DNA of 9,326 nucleotides from contig DATNMW010000256.1 of assembly GCA_035602155.1 (NCBI GenBank), positions 1 through 9,326 of the forward strand, written 5' to 3'. A program made the translations under genes and the position numbers. Source of the DNA: Bog-159 sp035602155 (lineage in GTDB: Bacteria > Acidobacteriota > Terriglobia > Bryobacterales > Bryobacteraceae). This document shows positions 1 through 6,852 of the stretch, piece after piece. Under the pieces are notes generated by a model. The model ran no database searches. It had not been told where the DNA came from and saw only the letters and a program-made list of their open reading frames with translations. The first letter of the stretch is position 1. Each line of letters opens with the position of its first letter.

Positions 1-15
1 TGGTAACACAGGGGT

Positions 16-327
16 ATGAGCAACCGGCTGGAAGTGCTGAAGAACATGTTGGCGCAGAATTCCAACGACAGTTTCGCGCGCTACGGATTGGCCATGGAGT
101 ACGCCAACTCCGGCGACCTGGAGAATGCCATCCTGGAATATCGGGCGCTGTTGGCCGTGAATCCCAATTATTCGGCGGCCTATTATCATGGAGGCCAGAC
201 GCTGGAGAAGTCGGGCCGCCGCGAAGACGCCCGCGCGCTCTACCGGAAAGGCGTCGAGGCGACTACCCGCATTGGGGATCTGCACACCCGCAGCGAGATT
301 CAGGCGGCGCTGGATTTGTTAACATAG
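16..327 (+). CDS. Small tetratricopeptide-repeat (TPR) protein
   Basis: A 103-residue soluble protein made almost wholly of helical TPR units. A leading helix (about 1-15) is followed by TPR 1 (about 18-51, with RYGLAMEYANSGD and a closing NPNY) and TPR 2 (about 52-85, with the GR-EDAR-LY pattern), then a capping helix with a TRSEIQAAL segment. There is no signal peptide or membrane span, so it is probably cytoplasmic. TPRs bind other proteins; no partner or process can be named. An in-frame TAA at 4-6 rules out a longer form. The AGGGG at 10-14 lies only one base from the ATG, which is poor Shine-Dalgarno spacing, so the ATG at 46 is an alternative; the start at 16 is kept because it preserves the first helix. 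The next gene begins about 85 bases downstream, with no terminator seen between them. Confidence 0.85.
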   Translation: MSNRLEVLKNMLAQNSNDSFARYGLAMEYANSGDLENAILEYRALLAVNPNYSAAYYHGGQTLEKSGRREDARALYRKGVEATTRIGDLHTRSEIQAALDLLT

Positions 328-398
328 CGCCGCGCACTATCCACCTTGGCGAAACCCCGTCAATTGTCATAGTATAGATAGAAAGTGTAGCGGGGCCT

Positions 399-403
399 GG
401 GAG
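399..403 (+). promoter_or_regulatory. Ribosome binding site deciding the start of the membrane regulator
   Basis: GGGAG lies 8 bases before the ATG at 412, good Shine-Dalgarno spacing. A GTG at 403, three codons upstream in frame, would have to use the weaker CGGGG at 391-395. The ATG is therefore preferred. Confidence 0.5.
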
Positions 404-411
404 TGGACTGC

Positions 412-2487
412 ATGCGGGACGAGCGCAATGGACGTGTGCTCCAGTTTGGCGCCTTTGAGCTGGAAACCGGCACGGGTGAAATTAGAAAATACGGGACCAG
501 GATCCGGCTGCAGGGTAAGCCTTTTCATTTGCTTGAGGCTTTGTTGGAGCGTCCCGGCGGCGTCGTAACCCGCGAGGAGCTGCGCGACCGGCTGTGGGCC
601 GCCGATACCTTTGTCGATTTCGAGAGCGGGCTGAACACTGCGGTGAACCGCCTGCGGCTGGCCCTGGGAGACTCCGCCGACCGCCCTCGATACGTTGAAA
701 CTCTGGCGCGCAGCGGATACCGGTTCGTGGCTCCGGTAAGCGAGAGCCACCCGCCGACGCTAACGGAGAAACTGGAAGAGAGCGAGGTGCCGGTCGCACC
801 TGCTGTCCCTCTTCCGGCGATCCAGGCGCCGCGGCAATCCTCTCGCGGATGGCTGCCGGCCGCGGTTGCCGCTGCCGTGGCGCTACTGGCAGTCCTGTTG
901 CTGCTAATCCGTCAAAAGCCCGCCACGCCACCCACGTTTCACCAAGTCACCTTTCGGCGCACGACCATTCCGGGTGCGCGGTTCGGGCCGGATGGCCAGA
1001 GTATCATCTACGAAGCGCAGGTAGCGCCCGGCGACCGCGACTTGTATCTGGCGAACACCGTCAGCCCCGAATCGCGGCCGCTTGGTTTCCCGAACGCCGA
1101 GCTGACGGGCGTATCCCGGTCCGGCGAACTGGCGCTGCTTATTCCCGGCGGACCCTCGGGAAGGCGCAGCTTGGTGCGCGTCCCCATGAACGGCGGCGCG
1201 CCGCTGCCCCTTGACCAAGGCATTTGGGGCGCCGACTGGGCGCCGGACAACTCGCGCATGGCCGTGATTCGTTACGGCTCGCGCCCCGAGGCCATTGAAT
1301 ATCCGCGCGGCAAGATCTTGTACGAGAGTTCGGGATGGCTCTCGGACGTGCGTGTTTCGCCCTCCGGCAACGAGGTTGCGTTTATCGACCACCTCGTTAT
1401 GGGCGACGATGGCGGGAACATCATGGCCGTCGATGCTAAGGGATCTCACCGCACGTTATCGACCGGGTGGGCCAGCGCGCATGGCCTGGCTTGGACTCCC
1501 GCGGGCCGCGAGATCTGGTTCACCGCCGCACGCTCGGGCGTAACTCGGGCGCTCTACGCGGCCGACCTCTCGAACAATGTTCGCGTAATCGCGGCCTTTC
1601 CCGGCACCCTCACGCTGTGTGACATCTCCGCTTCCGGGCGTGTCTTGATTGCGCGTGAGCAATTGCACGCCATGATGACTCGGCTCGGGGACGGCATCGC
1701 CAAGCCGCAGGACCTTTCGTGGTTCGACTATACAACCGCGGAAGGTATCTCCGCGGACGGCCGCGTGGTCCTCTTCGATGAAACCGGAGAAGGTGGCGGC
1801 GCGCATCACGCGGTTTATATCCGCCGCGCCAATGCGCCTAGCGCGATTCGCGTGGGAGATGGGTTCGGCATGGCCATCTCGCCCGATGGGAACTGGGTCG
1901 TCACCAAACCGGACGGAGATCAGACCACCTTGAATCTGGTGCCGCTGACGCCGGGCCAGCCGCGCACGCTTTCCGGACACAACCTGAAGTATGACTTCGC
2001 ACGCTTCTTTCCCGCTGGAGACCGGCTCTTGGTAGGCGGTAGGCTGGGGGACCGTCCCCCCAGCTTATTCGTGCAATCGCTGGATGGGAGTGCGCCCGTA
2101 CCGCTCGGCGCCAGCGCATATTTCCTGCGCCCCGCAATCTCCGAAGACGGCAAACTGATCGCCGGCGTCGATGCCGAACAGAGGCTGTTGGTTCTGTCGG
2201 TGGCCGGAGGCGAACCGAAAGTGATCGCCACCGGTTTTACCCCTACGGTACTCCGCTGGAGTCTCTCGGGCAAGACCCTCCTGGCCCAAACCGATTCCGT
2301 GCCGGCCGCGCTCCTGCGCGTTGACGTGGAAACCGGAAAATACACGCCTTGGAAGGAGATTGCCCCGCTCGATCTGGCTGGCGTCAGCCATATCTGGCCG
2401 GCGGTGCTATCCCAGGACGAGCACACCATCGTCTACTCCTTCCTGCGCAACCTGTCCGAGCTGTTCGTGGTGGATGGCTGGCGATAG
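412..2487 (+). CDS. Winged-helix / transmembrane / PD40 beta-propeller one-component regulator
   Basis: A protein of 691 residues from the ATG (694 from the GTG at 403). It starts with an OmpR/CadC-type winged helix (about 10-108): the core GKPFHLLEALLERPGGVVTR, then LRDRLW, a recognition-helix region NTAVNRLRLALGD, and the wing ending ETLARSGYRFVAPV. A proline-rich linker (about 110-145) leads to one membrane span (about 147-166, rich in A, V and L). The remaining 500-odd residues show repeated beta-propeller blades of the PD40/TolB kind, e.g. ISPDGNWVV, VSPSGNEVAF and ISEDGKLIAG. No receiver domain, kinase or catalytic motif is seen. By analogy with CadC/ToxR, the periplasmic propeller would sense a ligand or protein and the cytoplasmic winged helix would bind DNA; the signal is unknown. 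It sits 434 bases before a TonB-dependent receptor on the same strand, a possible target. A TTGTCA at 364-369 is a weak -35 candidate, without a convincing -10. Confidence 0.88.
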   Translation: MRDERNGRVLQFGAFELETGTGEIRKYGTRIRLQGKPFHLLEALLERPGGVVTREELRDRLWAADTFVDFESGLNTAVNRLRLALGDSADRPRYVETLARSGYRFVAPVSESHPPTLTEKLEESEVPVAPAVPLPAIQAPRQSSRGWLPAAVAAAVALLAVLLLLIRQKPATPPTFHQVTFRRTTIPGARFGPDGQSIIYEAQVAPGDRDLYLANTVSPESRPLGFPNAELTGVSRSGELALLIPGGPSGRRSLVRVPMNGGAPLPLDQGIWGADWAPDNSRMAVIRYGSRPEAIEYPRGKILYESSGWLSDVRVSPSGNEVAFIDHLVMGDDGGNIMAVDAKGSHRTLSTGWASAHGLAWTPAGREIWFTAARSGVTRALYAADLSNNVRVIAAFPGTLTLCDISASGRVLIAREQLHAMMTRLGDGIAKPQDLSWFDYTTAEGISADGRVVLFDETGEGGGAHHAVYIRRANAPSAIRVGDGFGMAISPDGNWVVTKPDGDQTTLNLVPLTPGQPRTLSGHNLKYDFARFFPAGDRLLVGGRLGDRPPSLFVQSLDGSAPVPLGASAYFLRPAISEDGKLIAGVDAEQRLLVLSVAGGEPKVIATGFTPTVLRWSLSGKTLLAQTDSVPAALLRVDVETGKYTPWKEIAPLDLAGVSHIWPAVLSQDEHTIVYSFLRNLSELFVVDGWR
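2043..2064. repeat. GC-rich inverted repeat inside the regulator gene
   Basis: GCTGGGGG (2043-2050) is complementary to CCCCCAGC (2057-2064) across a 6-base loop, giving an 8-bp hairpin of mostly G-C pairs within coding sequence for the propeller. It has no T-run, so it is not an intrinsic terminator. It may be chance in GC-rich DNA or a small palindromic element. Confidence 0.4.
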
Positions 2488-2619
2488 GTGCGTTTTAGAC
2501 GCCCCGGCAACTCCTTTACTCACAACTGTTTGCCTGTATAGAAATAAGTTATCCCCCATCCATTGCAATTAGGCGCTATTTCGGTGGAACATCTCTGCAT
2601 TGGTGAGGAGGATTCAGGC

Positions 2620-2784
2620 GTGAGCTTCCGCGCAGAAGTGTTTAGCATTCCGGTTAGATGTTCACCAAGCTATCCGAGTGCAATGCTTAGAATGCTCCCA
2701 TGGGCGCCCGAATCCCGATTTCCGGATTCTTGGGGCCGCGCACTACGCCAACTTATAACATTGTTTCAGGTGCGTTTCTCCTAA
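2620..2784 (+). CDS. Possible small ORF with a strong ribosome binding site (hypothetical, 54 residues)
   Basis: A GTG start at 2620 is preceded by GAGGAGG (2605-2611) with an 8-base spacer, the best Shine-Dalgarno sequence in this gap. The product would have 54 residues: basic, with one Cys, two Trp and several prolines, a helix-like ALRQLITLFQ segment near the end, and no recognised domain. It ends 137 bases before the receptor start. Against a real gene: the composition is unremarkable, the start is GTG, and promoter-like elements overlap it. It could be a small protein, a translated leader, or chance. Confidence 0.22.
   Translation: MSFRAEVFSIPVRCSPSYPSAMLRMLPWAPESRFPDSWGRALRQLITLFQVRFS
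2706..2736. other. Imperfect hairpin in the gap before the receptor
   Basis: GAATCC (2710-2715) pairs with GGATTC (2724-2729) over an 8-base loop, and GCCC (2706-2709) pairs with GGGC (2733-2736) after a 3-base bulge. No T-run follows, so it is not a standard terminator. It could be an RNA structure or operator, or chance. Confidence 0.3.
2730..2759 (+). promoter_or_regulatory. Weak candidate promoter for the TonB-dependent receptor
   Basis: TTGGGG (2730-2735) and TATAAC (2754-2759) are 18 bases apart, resembling a sigma-70 promoter with a poor -35. It would give a leader of roughly 155 bases. Promoter consensus in this phylum is poorly known to me, so confidence is low. Confidence 0.2.
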
Positions 2785-2905
2785 GTTGTTGCTAACGAAC
2801 GAAGATACGATCCGTCCAATGGTGGTCGTCCACTTGCAACCGGTTTCGTAGTCCGGGTTCGCCTGGTATCTAGCTTAGGAAGCGCACTTTGGCTTACTGT
2901 CTATC

Positions 2906-2911
2906 GGGAGG
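2906..2911 (+). promoter_or_regulatory. Ribosome binding site fixing the receptor start
   Basis: GGGAGG lies 10 bases before the ATG at 2922. It supports that ATG over the in-frame TTG at 2889, which would also place 11 extra residues before an otherwise normal signal peptide. Confidence 0.65.
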
Positions 2912-2921
2912 TTCGAACTGT

Positions 2922-5900
2922 ATGAAAACGCGACACACAAACTTCGTTCAATACTTTGCATTGCTCATCGCGCTGAGCGCCCTGCTGAGCGTCAATCTTT
3001 TCGGACAGGCGGAAACCGCTCAGATTACCGGAACTGTCTACGACCCATCTGGCGCGGCAATTCCAAACGCAGCGGTAACCGTCAAGTCCGTCGATACGGG
3101 TACAGTTCGCGAGTTGACCACGTCGGCTAGTGGAGCCTACCTTGCAACAGACCTCCTGCCCGGCGATTACCAGGTGACGGCCACGGCCGCTGGGTTCGTT
3201 CAGGTCCAGCAACGGGTTACGGCCACGGTGGGCACGAAACTCGCTCTCGATCTGCATCTGCAGGTTGGCCAAGCTTCCACGGTTGTGGAGGTGAACGCGT
3301 CGGCTATCCAGGTGAATACCGAGACCCAGACACTATCCACCGTCGTGGATCAGACTGAACTGCGCGAATTACCTACCCTGACGCGCGATCCGTACGCGCT
3401 GGTGGCCATTTCAGGAAATGTCTCGGATGGCGGCGTGATGAACCGGGGCGTAGGTTTTGCTATCAACGGGCAGCGTGAGTCGTCGACGAACGTACTCCTG
3501 GACGGCGCGGCCAATAACGATGAGTTCACTACCGGTCCCGGACAATCCGTCCCCCTCGACTCGATTCAGGAATTCAGCATCCTCACGAACAATTTCACTG
3601 CCGAATTCGGTCGTGCATCGGGCGGCGTTGTGAACGTAGTCACTAAATCCGGCACCAACGAATTCCACGGAACGGCCTACGAGTTCAACCGCGTGTCCGA
3701 TCTCTCGTCGAATAGTTTCAATAACAACGCATACGGCTTGCCGAAGTCCGTTTTCGTACGCAATCAGTTCGGCTACTCGGCCGGCGGACCTATTAAGAAG
3801 GACAAGCTGTTCGTCTTCAGCAGCACGGAATGGATCCGTATCCGCAGTAACGCCAACACGGAAGTGGTGCTTCCGGATGCCAACTTGATCGCCGCGGCGG
3901 CTCCGAATACACAGCAATTCTTCTCCACTTACGGCAAGCTGGCGCCGGGAGCCAACATCCTGAACACCTACAGCATCAATCAGATCACCAGCGCTCAGGG
4001 CAGCCCGTTCTGTGGCTCGTCCGCCGCTTGCAATGCGCTCAATCCGAACAGTCCGATGTTCGATTTGGTAGCCTACAGCGCGCCTGGAGACGCCGGCGGC
4101 GGGACTCCCGAGAACGGATATCAAAACGTGGAGCGCGTCGACTATAATTTGAGCGACAAGACTCAGATGTATGGGCGTTACGCTCTCCAAAGCGATAACC
4201 TGGCGGCGGGGACGATTTCTTCCAGTCCGTACACCGGCTTCAATACCGGCGCCTACGATTTCGATCAAAACATCCTGTTCTCCGTCATCCACACCTTTAG
4301 CCCGGCCTGGGTGTCCCAGTCCAAGGTGGTGTTCAACCGCATTAACGGTCCGGTAGATCCCTTTGGCCAGTATCCCGCCGTGCCCACGCTCTACACCGGC
4401 TCATCGGGCCCGGGTTCGGTGCTGGGAAACAGCATCATTTTCCCCGGTTACGACCCCTTCACACCCGGCAGCGGCATTCCCTTTGGAGGGCCCCAGAACT
4501 TCGCCGAGATTTATGAGGATATGAGCTACACGCGGGGCAAACACAGCATCCGCTTCGGCGGCAGCTATGAATACATCCGCGACAACCGCACGTTCGGCGC
4601 CTACGAAACGGCTGGCGAATACCTCAGTCAGGGCAACGTGGGAGACGCTATCGGCAACTTTCTGGGCGGCCAGCTCGCGGAATTCCAAGTGGCCATCAAT
4701 CCCCAAGGCAAATACCCCGGCGACACGGTGAACCTGCCTCTTACCGCGCCCAACTTCAGCCGCAGTAATCGGTACAACGAACCCGCGCTCTATGTGCAGG
4801 ACGCCTGGAAAGTGACTCCAAGATTCACGGTGAATCTCGGATTGCGTTGGGAGTACTTCGGCGTGCAGCATAACAAGAATCCGCAACTGGATTCCAACTA
4901 CTACGCCGCGGGTCTTGCCACCGACACCCCGCAGGGTATCGCAGGCGGGCAGGTGGAACTGGCTCCCGATAGCCCCATCGGAGGCCTTTGGAAAAAGGAC
5001 TACAAGGATTTCGCTCCGCGCGTGGGCTTCGCTTGGGATATTTCCGGCAAGGGTACCACCTCCTTGCGCGGCGGCTATGGGATCGGTTACGAGCGGAACT
5101 TCGGCAACGTCACGTTCAATGTCATTCAGAATCCGCCCAACTATGAGACCGTGAGCGTAACCTCGGCGCAAATGCCTCTGCCGATCTCCAGCAGCAACTA
5201 CGGTCCCTTCTCCGGCACCAGCGGTAACCTCGTTCTTCCCACCGCCAGCCTGCGCAACGTGGATCCTGAAATCAACACCGCATACGCGCACCTGTGGAGC
5301 CTGTCGCTGGAGCATCAGATTACGAAAAGTGTTTTGATCGCGGCGGACTACTCGGGATCGAAGGGCGAGCACCTGTACGATATTTCCGACATGAACTACT
5401 ACGGGTACGGCAACGTCTATCTCGGACAACCTTGCACCTATGCAGCGTCGGAGGCCTTTTACAACGGAACGGGTGGTAGCTCCGGAGTCTGTAACGCGGT
5501 ATTGAATCCGCAGTACGGGGCTATCAACGTGCGTGGCGACAAGGCCTTTTCCATGTACAATGGCCTCACGCTGCGCTCCGTTGTCAATAACGTGGCTAAC
5601 AGCGGCCTGCAGTTGAACTTCAACTATACCTGGTCGCATTCCATCGACAATTTGAGCAGCTCGTTCAGCGACACCAATGGACTCGCTGCGAGCGGCGGCG
5701 ACTACATCCTCGGCTTGCTGAATCCTTTTGAACCCAACATCGGCAAAGGCAGCTCCGATTTCGACGTTCGCCAGCGCATGGTGGTCAGCGCCGTCTGGAC
5801 AATGCCAGGATTCAAACATGGCCACGGCCTGGCCGCTCAAGTGCTCGGCGGGTGGACGGTATCGCCGCTCTTCACGGCCCGCACGGGTTCTCCTTATTCG

Positions 5901-6359
5901 ATCTATGATTGCTCGTACAATTACTACTATTGCCCGTACGCGGCTTTCACTTCGCCTGTTCCGGTAAACGGCAATGGGACTCCACCGGCCATCACTAGCA
6001 CTCCGAACACGTTCAACCTCTTGCCCTTGAACCCAGCGGCCATGGACCACTGGACCAATCCGAACTACTACTTCTCGGATCTGCCGCCGTATCCCAGCGA
6101 CATGACGGGTCGTAATACTTTCCGCGCGCCGGGCAACTGGAACCTGAACCTTGGCGTGTATAAGGCTTTTAAACTCACCGAACGGGTTAGTATGCAGCTT
6201 CGCGGAGAGGCTTATAACCTTTTCAATCACGCGAATCTTTATGTCGAGGGCATCGACGCCGACACTCTGACGACGTCCTTCATTCCGGCTTGTTACGGGT
6301 GCTCGGGATCGGAGACGGACCGCCGCAATCTGCAACTCGCCGCCAAGATTATCTTCTGA
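2922..6359 (+). CDS. Oar-like TonB-dependent outer membrane receptor with carboxypeptidase-regulatory-like domain
   Basis: A 1145-residue outer membrane protein. Residues 1 to about 30 form a signal peptide (basic MKTRH start, hydrophobic core FALLIALSALLSVNL, likely cut after FGQA). Residues about 34-115 are a CarboxypepD_reg/CNA-B-like beta-sandwich (AQITGTVYDPSGAAIPNAAV, with GAYLATDLLPGDYQV). A TonB plug follows (about 135-250; INGQRESSTNVLLDGAANND, EFGRASGGVVNVVTKSGTNE). The rest is a beta-barrel ending in IIF, the usual C-terminal aromatic residue of outer membrane barrels. The family imports large substrates such as sugars, peptides or chelates using TonB energy; the substrate here cannot be read from sequence. 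No SusD-like partner or degradative enzyme lies alongside. Eight cysteines of the mature part lie in four close pairs (364/370, 838/857, 997/1004, 1124/1127). A strong terminator follows, so it is probably the last gene of its transcript. Confidence 0.92.
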   Translation: MKTRHTNFVQYFALLIALSALLSVNLFGQAETAQITGTVYDPSGAAIPNAAVTVKSVDTGTVRELTTSASGAYLATDLLPGDYQVTATAAGFVQVQQRVTATVGTKLALDLHLQVGQASTVVEVNASAIQVNTETQTLSTVVDQTELRELPTLTRDPYALVAISGNVSDGGVMNRGVGFAINGQRESSTNVLLDGAANNDEFTTGPGQSVPLDSIQEFSILTNNFTAEFGRASGGVVNVVTKSGTNEFHGTAYEFNRVSDLSSNSFNNNAYGLPKSVFVRNQFGYSAGGPIKKDKLFVFSSTEWIRIRSNANTEVVLPDANLIAAAAPNTQQFFSTYGKLAPGANILNTYSINQITSAQGSPFCGSSAACNALNPNSPMFDLVAYSAPGDAGGGTPENGYQNVERVDYNLSDKTQMYGRYALQSDNLAAGTISSSPYTGFNTGAYDFDQNILFSVIHTFSPAWVSQSKVVFNRINGPVDPFGQYPAVPTLYTGSSGPGSVLGNSIIFPGYDPFTPGSGIPFGGPQNFAEIYEDMSYTRGKHSIRFGGSYEYIRDNRTFGAYETAGEYLSQGNVGDAIGNFLGGQLAEFQVAINPQGKYPGDTVNLPLTAPNFSRSNRYNEPALYVQDAWKVTPRFTVNLGLRWEYFGVQHNKNPQLDSNYYAAGLATDTPQGIAGGQVELAPDSPIGGLWKKDYKDFAPRVGFAWDISGKGTTSLRGGYGIGYERNFGNVTFNVIQNPPNYETVSVTSAQMPLPISSSNYGPFSGTSGNLVLPTASLRNVDPEINTAYAHLWSLSLEHQITKSVLIAADYSGSKGEHLYDISDMNYYGYGNVYLGQPCTYAASEAFYNGTGGSSGVCNAVLNPQYGAINVRGDKAFSMYNGLTLRSVVNNVANSGLQLNFNYTWSHSIDNLSSSFSDTNGLAASGGDYILGLLNPFEPNIGKGSSDFDVRQRMVVSAVWTMPGFKHGHGLAAQVLGGWTVSPLFTARTGSPYSIYDCSYNYYYCPYAAFTSPVPVNGNGTPPAITSTPNTFNLLPLNPAAMDHWTNPNYYFSDLPPYPSDMTGRNTFRAPGNWNLNLGVYKAFKLTERVSMQLRGEAYNLFNHANLYVEGIDADTLTTSFIPACYGCSGSETDRRNLQLAAKIIF

Positions 6360-6388
6360 CGGCAGGCTTCACCCCTGGTAGCTTCCTC

Positions 6389-6413
6389 CGGGCTCCTTCG
6401 GGAGCCCGTTTTT
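6389..6413 (+). terminator. Intrinsic terminator after the TonB-dependent receptor
   Basis: A perfect 8-bp stem, CGGGCTCC (6389-6396) with GGAGCCCG (6401-6408), closes a TTCG tetraloop, the very stable C(UUCG)G hairpin, and is followed by TTTTT (6409-6413). It begins 29 bases after the receptor stop. On the minus strand the same hairpin is not followed by a T-run, so it should act in the plus direction only. Confidence 0.93.
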
Positions 6414-6417
6414 CTTG

Positions 6418-6753
6418 TCAGCTTCCGATGGCCGCGATCAGCTCTGCCTTGCGCTCCTCCAACTTGGCAATTTCCGCCTTCAGCCGCCGCAGTTCGCGAT
6501 TCACGCGTGCCAGTTCTGTCTGCGCCTGCCGGTCCTTCAGATAGTCGGCGCCGTGCTTCTTCTTAACCAACGCCTCCACTTCCCGCCGGAGAAGCCGCAG
6601 CCAGGGGTTTCCATGCATCGAGCCAACCCGGTATTGGAGTTTGCCAGCCTGCGCCGCAGCGTAGATCTCATCCTGCGTCAGCCCGAACTCCTCGCGCGCC
6701 GACTTGTCGCTCAGTGTTGCGCCTTTGCGCCCCCATTCGGAATCGTCGTCCAT
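6418..6753 (-). CDS. Conserved-looking hypothetical protein with HTH-like N-terminal part and C-terminal coiled coil
   Basis: A 111-residue soluble protein without signal peptide or membrane span. Residues 7-65 (WGRKGATLSDKSAREEFGLT, then DEI, AGKLQYR, SMHGNPWLRLLRREVEALV) look like a compact winged or excisionase/MerR-like helix-turn-helix. Residues about 76-108 form a highly charged coiled coil with heptad-spaced leucines (LARVNRELRRLKAEIAKLEE), suggesting a dimer. I recall similar proteins as uncharacterised ORFs in several phyla, but cannot confirm this here. The frame stays open far upstream, but the ATG at 6753 is chosen because the residues before it look non-coding and include the out-of-frame hicA remnant. 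No good Shine-Dalgarno is seen; instead a tandem repeat ends one base before the ATG. DNA binding is an inference from fold-like pattern only. Confidence 0.72.
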   Translation of the reverse strand: MDDDSEWGRKGATLSDKSAREEFGLTQDEIYAAAQAGKLQYRVGSMHGNPWLRLLRREVEALVKKKHGADYLKDRQAQTELARVNRELRRLKAEIAKLEERKAELIAAIGS

Positions 6754-6754
6754 C

Positions 6755-6774
6755 GGTTCAATTTGGTTCAATTC
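6755..6774 (-). repeat. Tandem 10-base direct repeat just upstream of the HTH/coiled-coil gene
   Basis: On the plus strand, GGTTCAATTT (6755-6764) is followed at once by GGTTCAATTC (6765-6774), identical over nine bases. On the coding strand the repeat ends one base before the ATG at 6753, where a ribosome binding site would be expected. The stretch is AT-rich compared with its surroundings. A 10-base period equals about one helical turn, as for direct-repeat operators, but slippage could also explain it. Confidence 0.6.
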
Positions 6775-6852
6775 TACCGCCGCGCGCGGGCTGGCGCCGG
6801 ACGGGCACGAAGGCGGGCAGCCAACTTCGCCGCCCGCACACTCTGTGCGCCG

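Larger units (their letters stand above)
2488..2921. other. 434-base intergenic region before the TonB-dependent receptor
   Basis: No known gene or RNA family is recognised here. Base composition is less GC-rich than in the flanking genes. It contains a possible 54-codon ORF (2620-2784), three copies of the hexamer AATGCT or its complement (2644-2649, 2682-2687, 2691-2696), an imperfect hairpin (2706-2736), a weak promoter-like pair (2730-2759) and the receptor's ribosome binding site (2906-2911). There is no clear intrinsic terminator after the regulator gene: only a GCGT/ACGC 4-bp stem just after its stop, with no T-run. The length is enough for a regulated promoter and a long leader. Confidence 0.6.

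Noticed and set aside
328..411. Promoter for the regulator gene (TTGTCA at 364-369, TATAGA at 374-379)
   Set aside because: The two boxes are only 4 bases apart and the better-spaced partner (TGTAGC, 386-391) is a weak -10, so no promoter is called.
2488..2510. Possible terminator after the regulator gene (GCGT/ACGC stem)
   Set aside because: Only four base pairs and no following T-run.
2563..2619. TTG start giving a 73-residue version of the small ORF
   Set aside because: No Shine-Dalgarno lies before it, whereas GAGGAGG sits correctly before the in-frame GTG at 2620.
2889..2921. Receptor start at the TTG at 2889
   Set aside because: It adds 11 residues including a Cys before a normal signal peptide and lacks the well-placed GGGAGG used by the ATG at 2922.
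3411..4292. A 293-codon open frame on the minus strand within the receptor gene
   Set aside because: Same shadow effect; no motif and no ribosome binding site support.
4401..6335. A 644-codon open frame on the minus strand opposite the TonB-dependent receptor
   Set aside because: It mirrors the receptor gene, has no recognisable domain, and consists of low-complexity V, R, A and I-rich sequence. GC-rich codon use on the plus strand removes stops from the complement.
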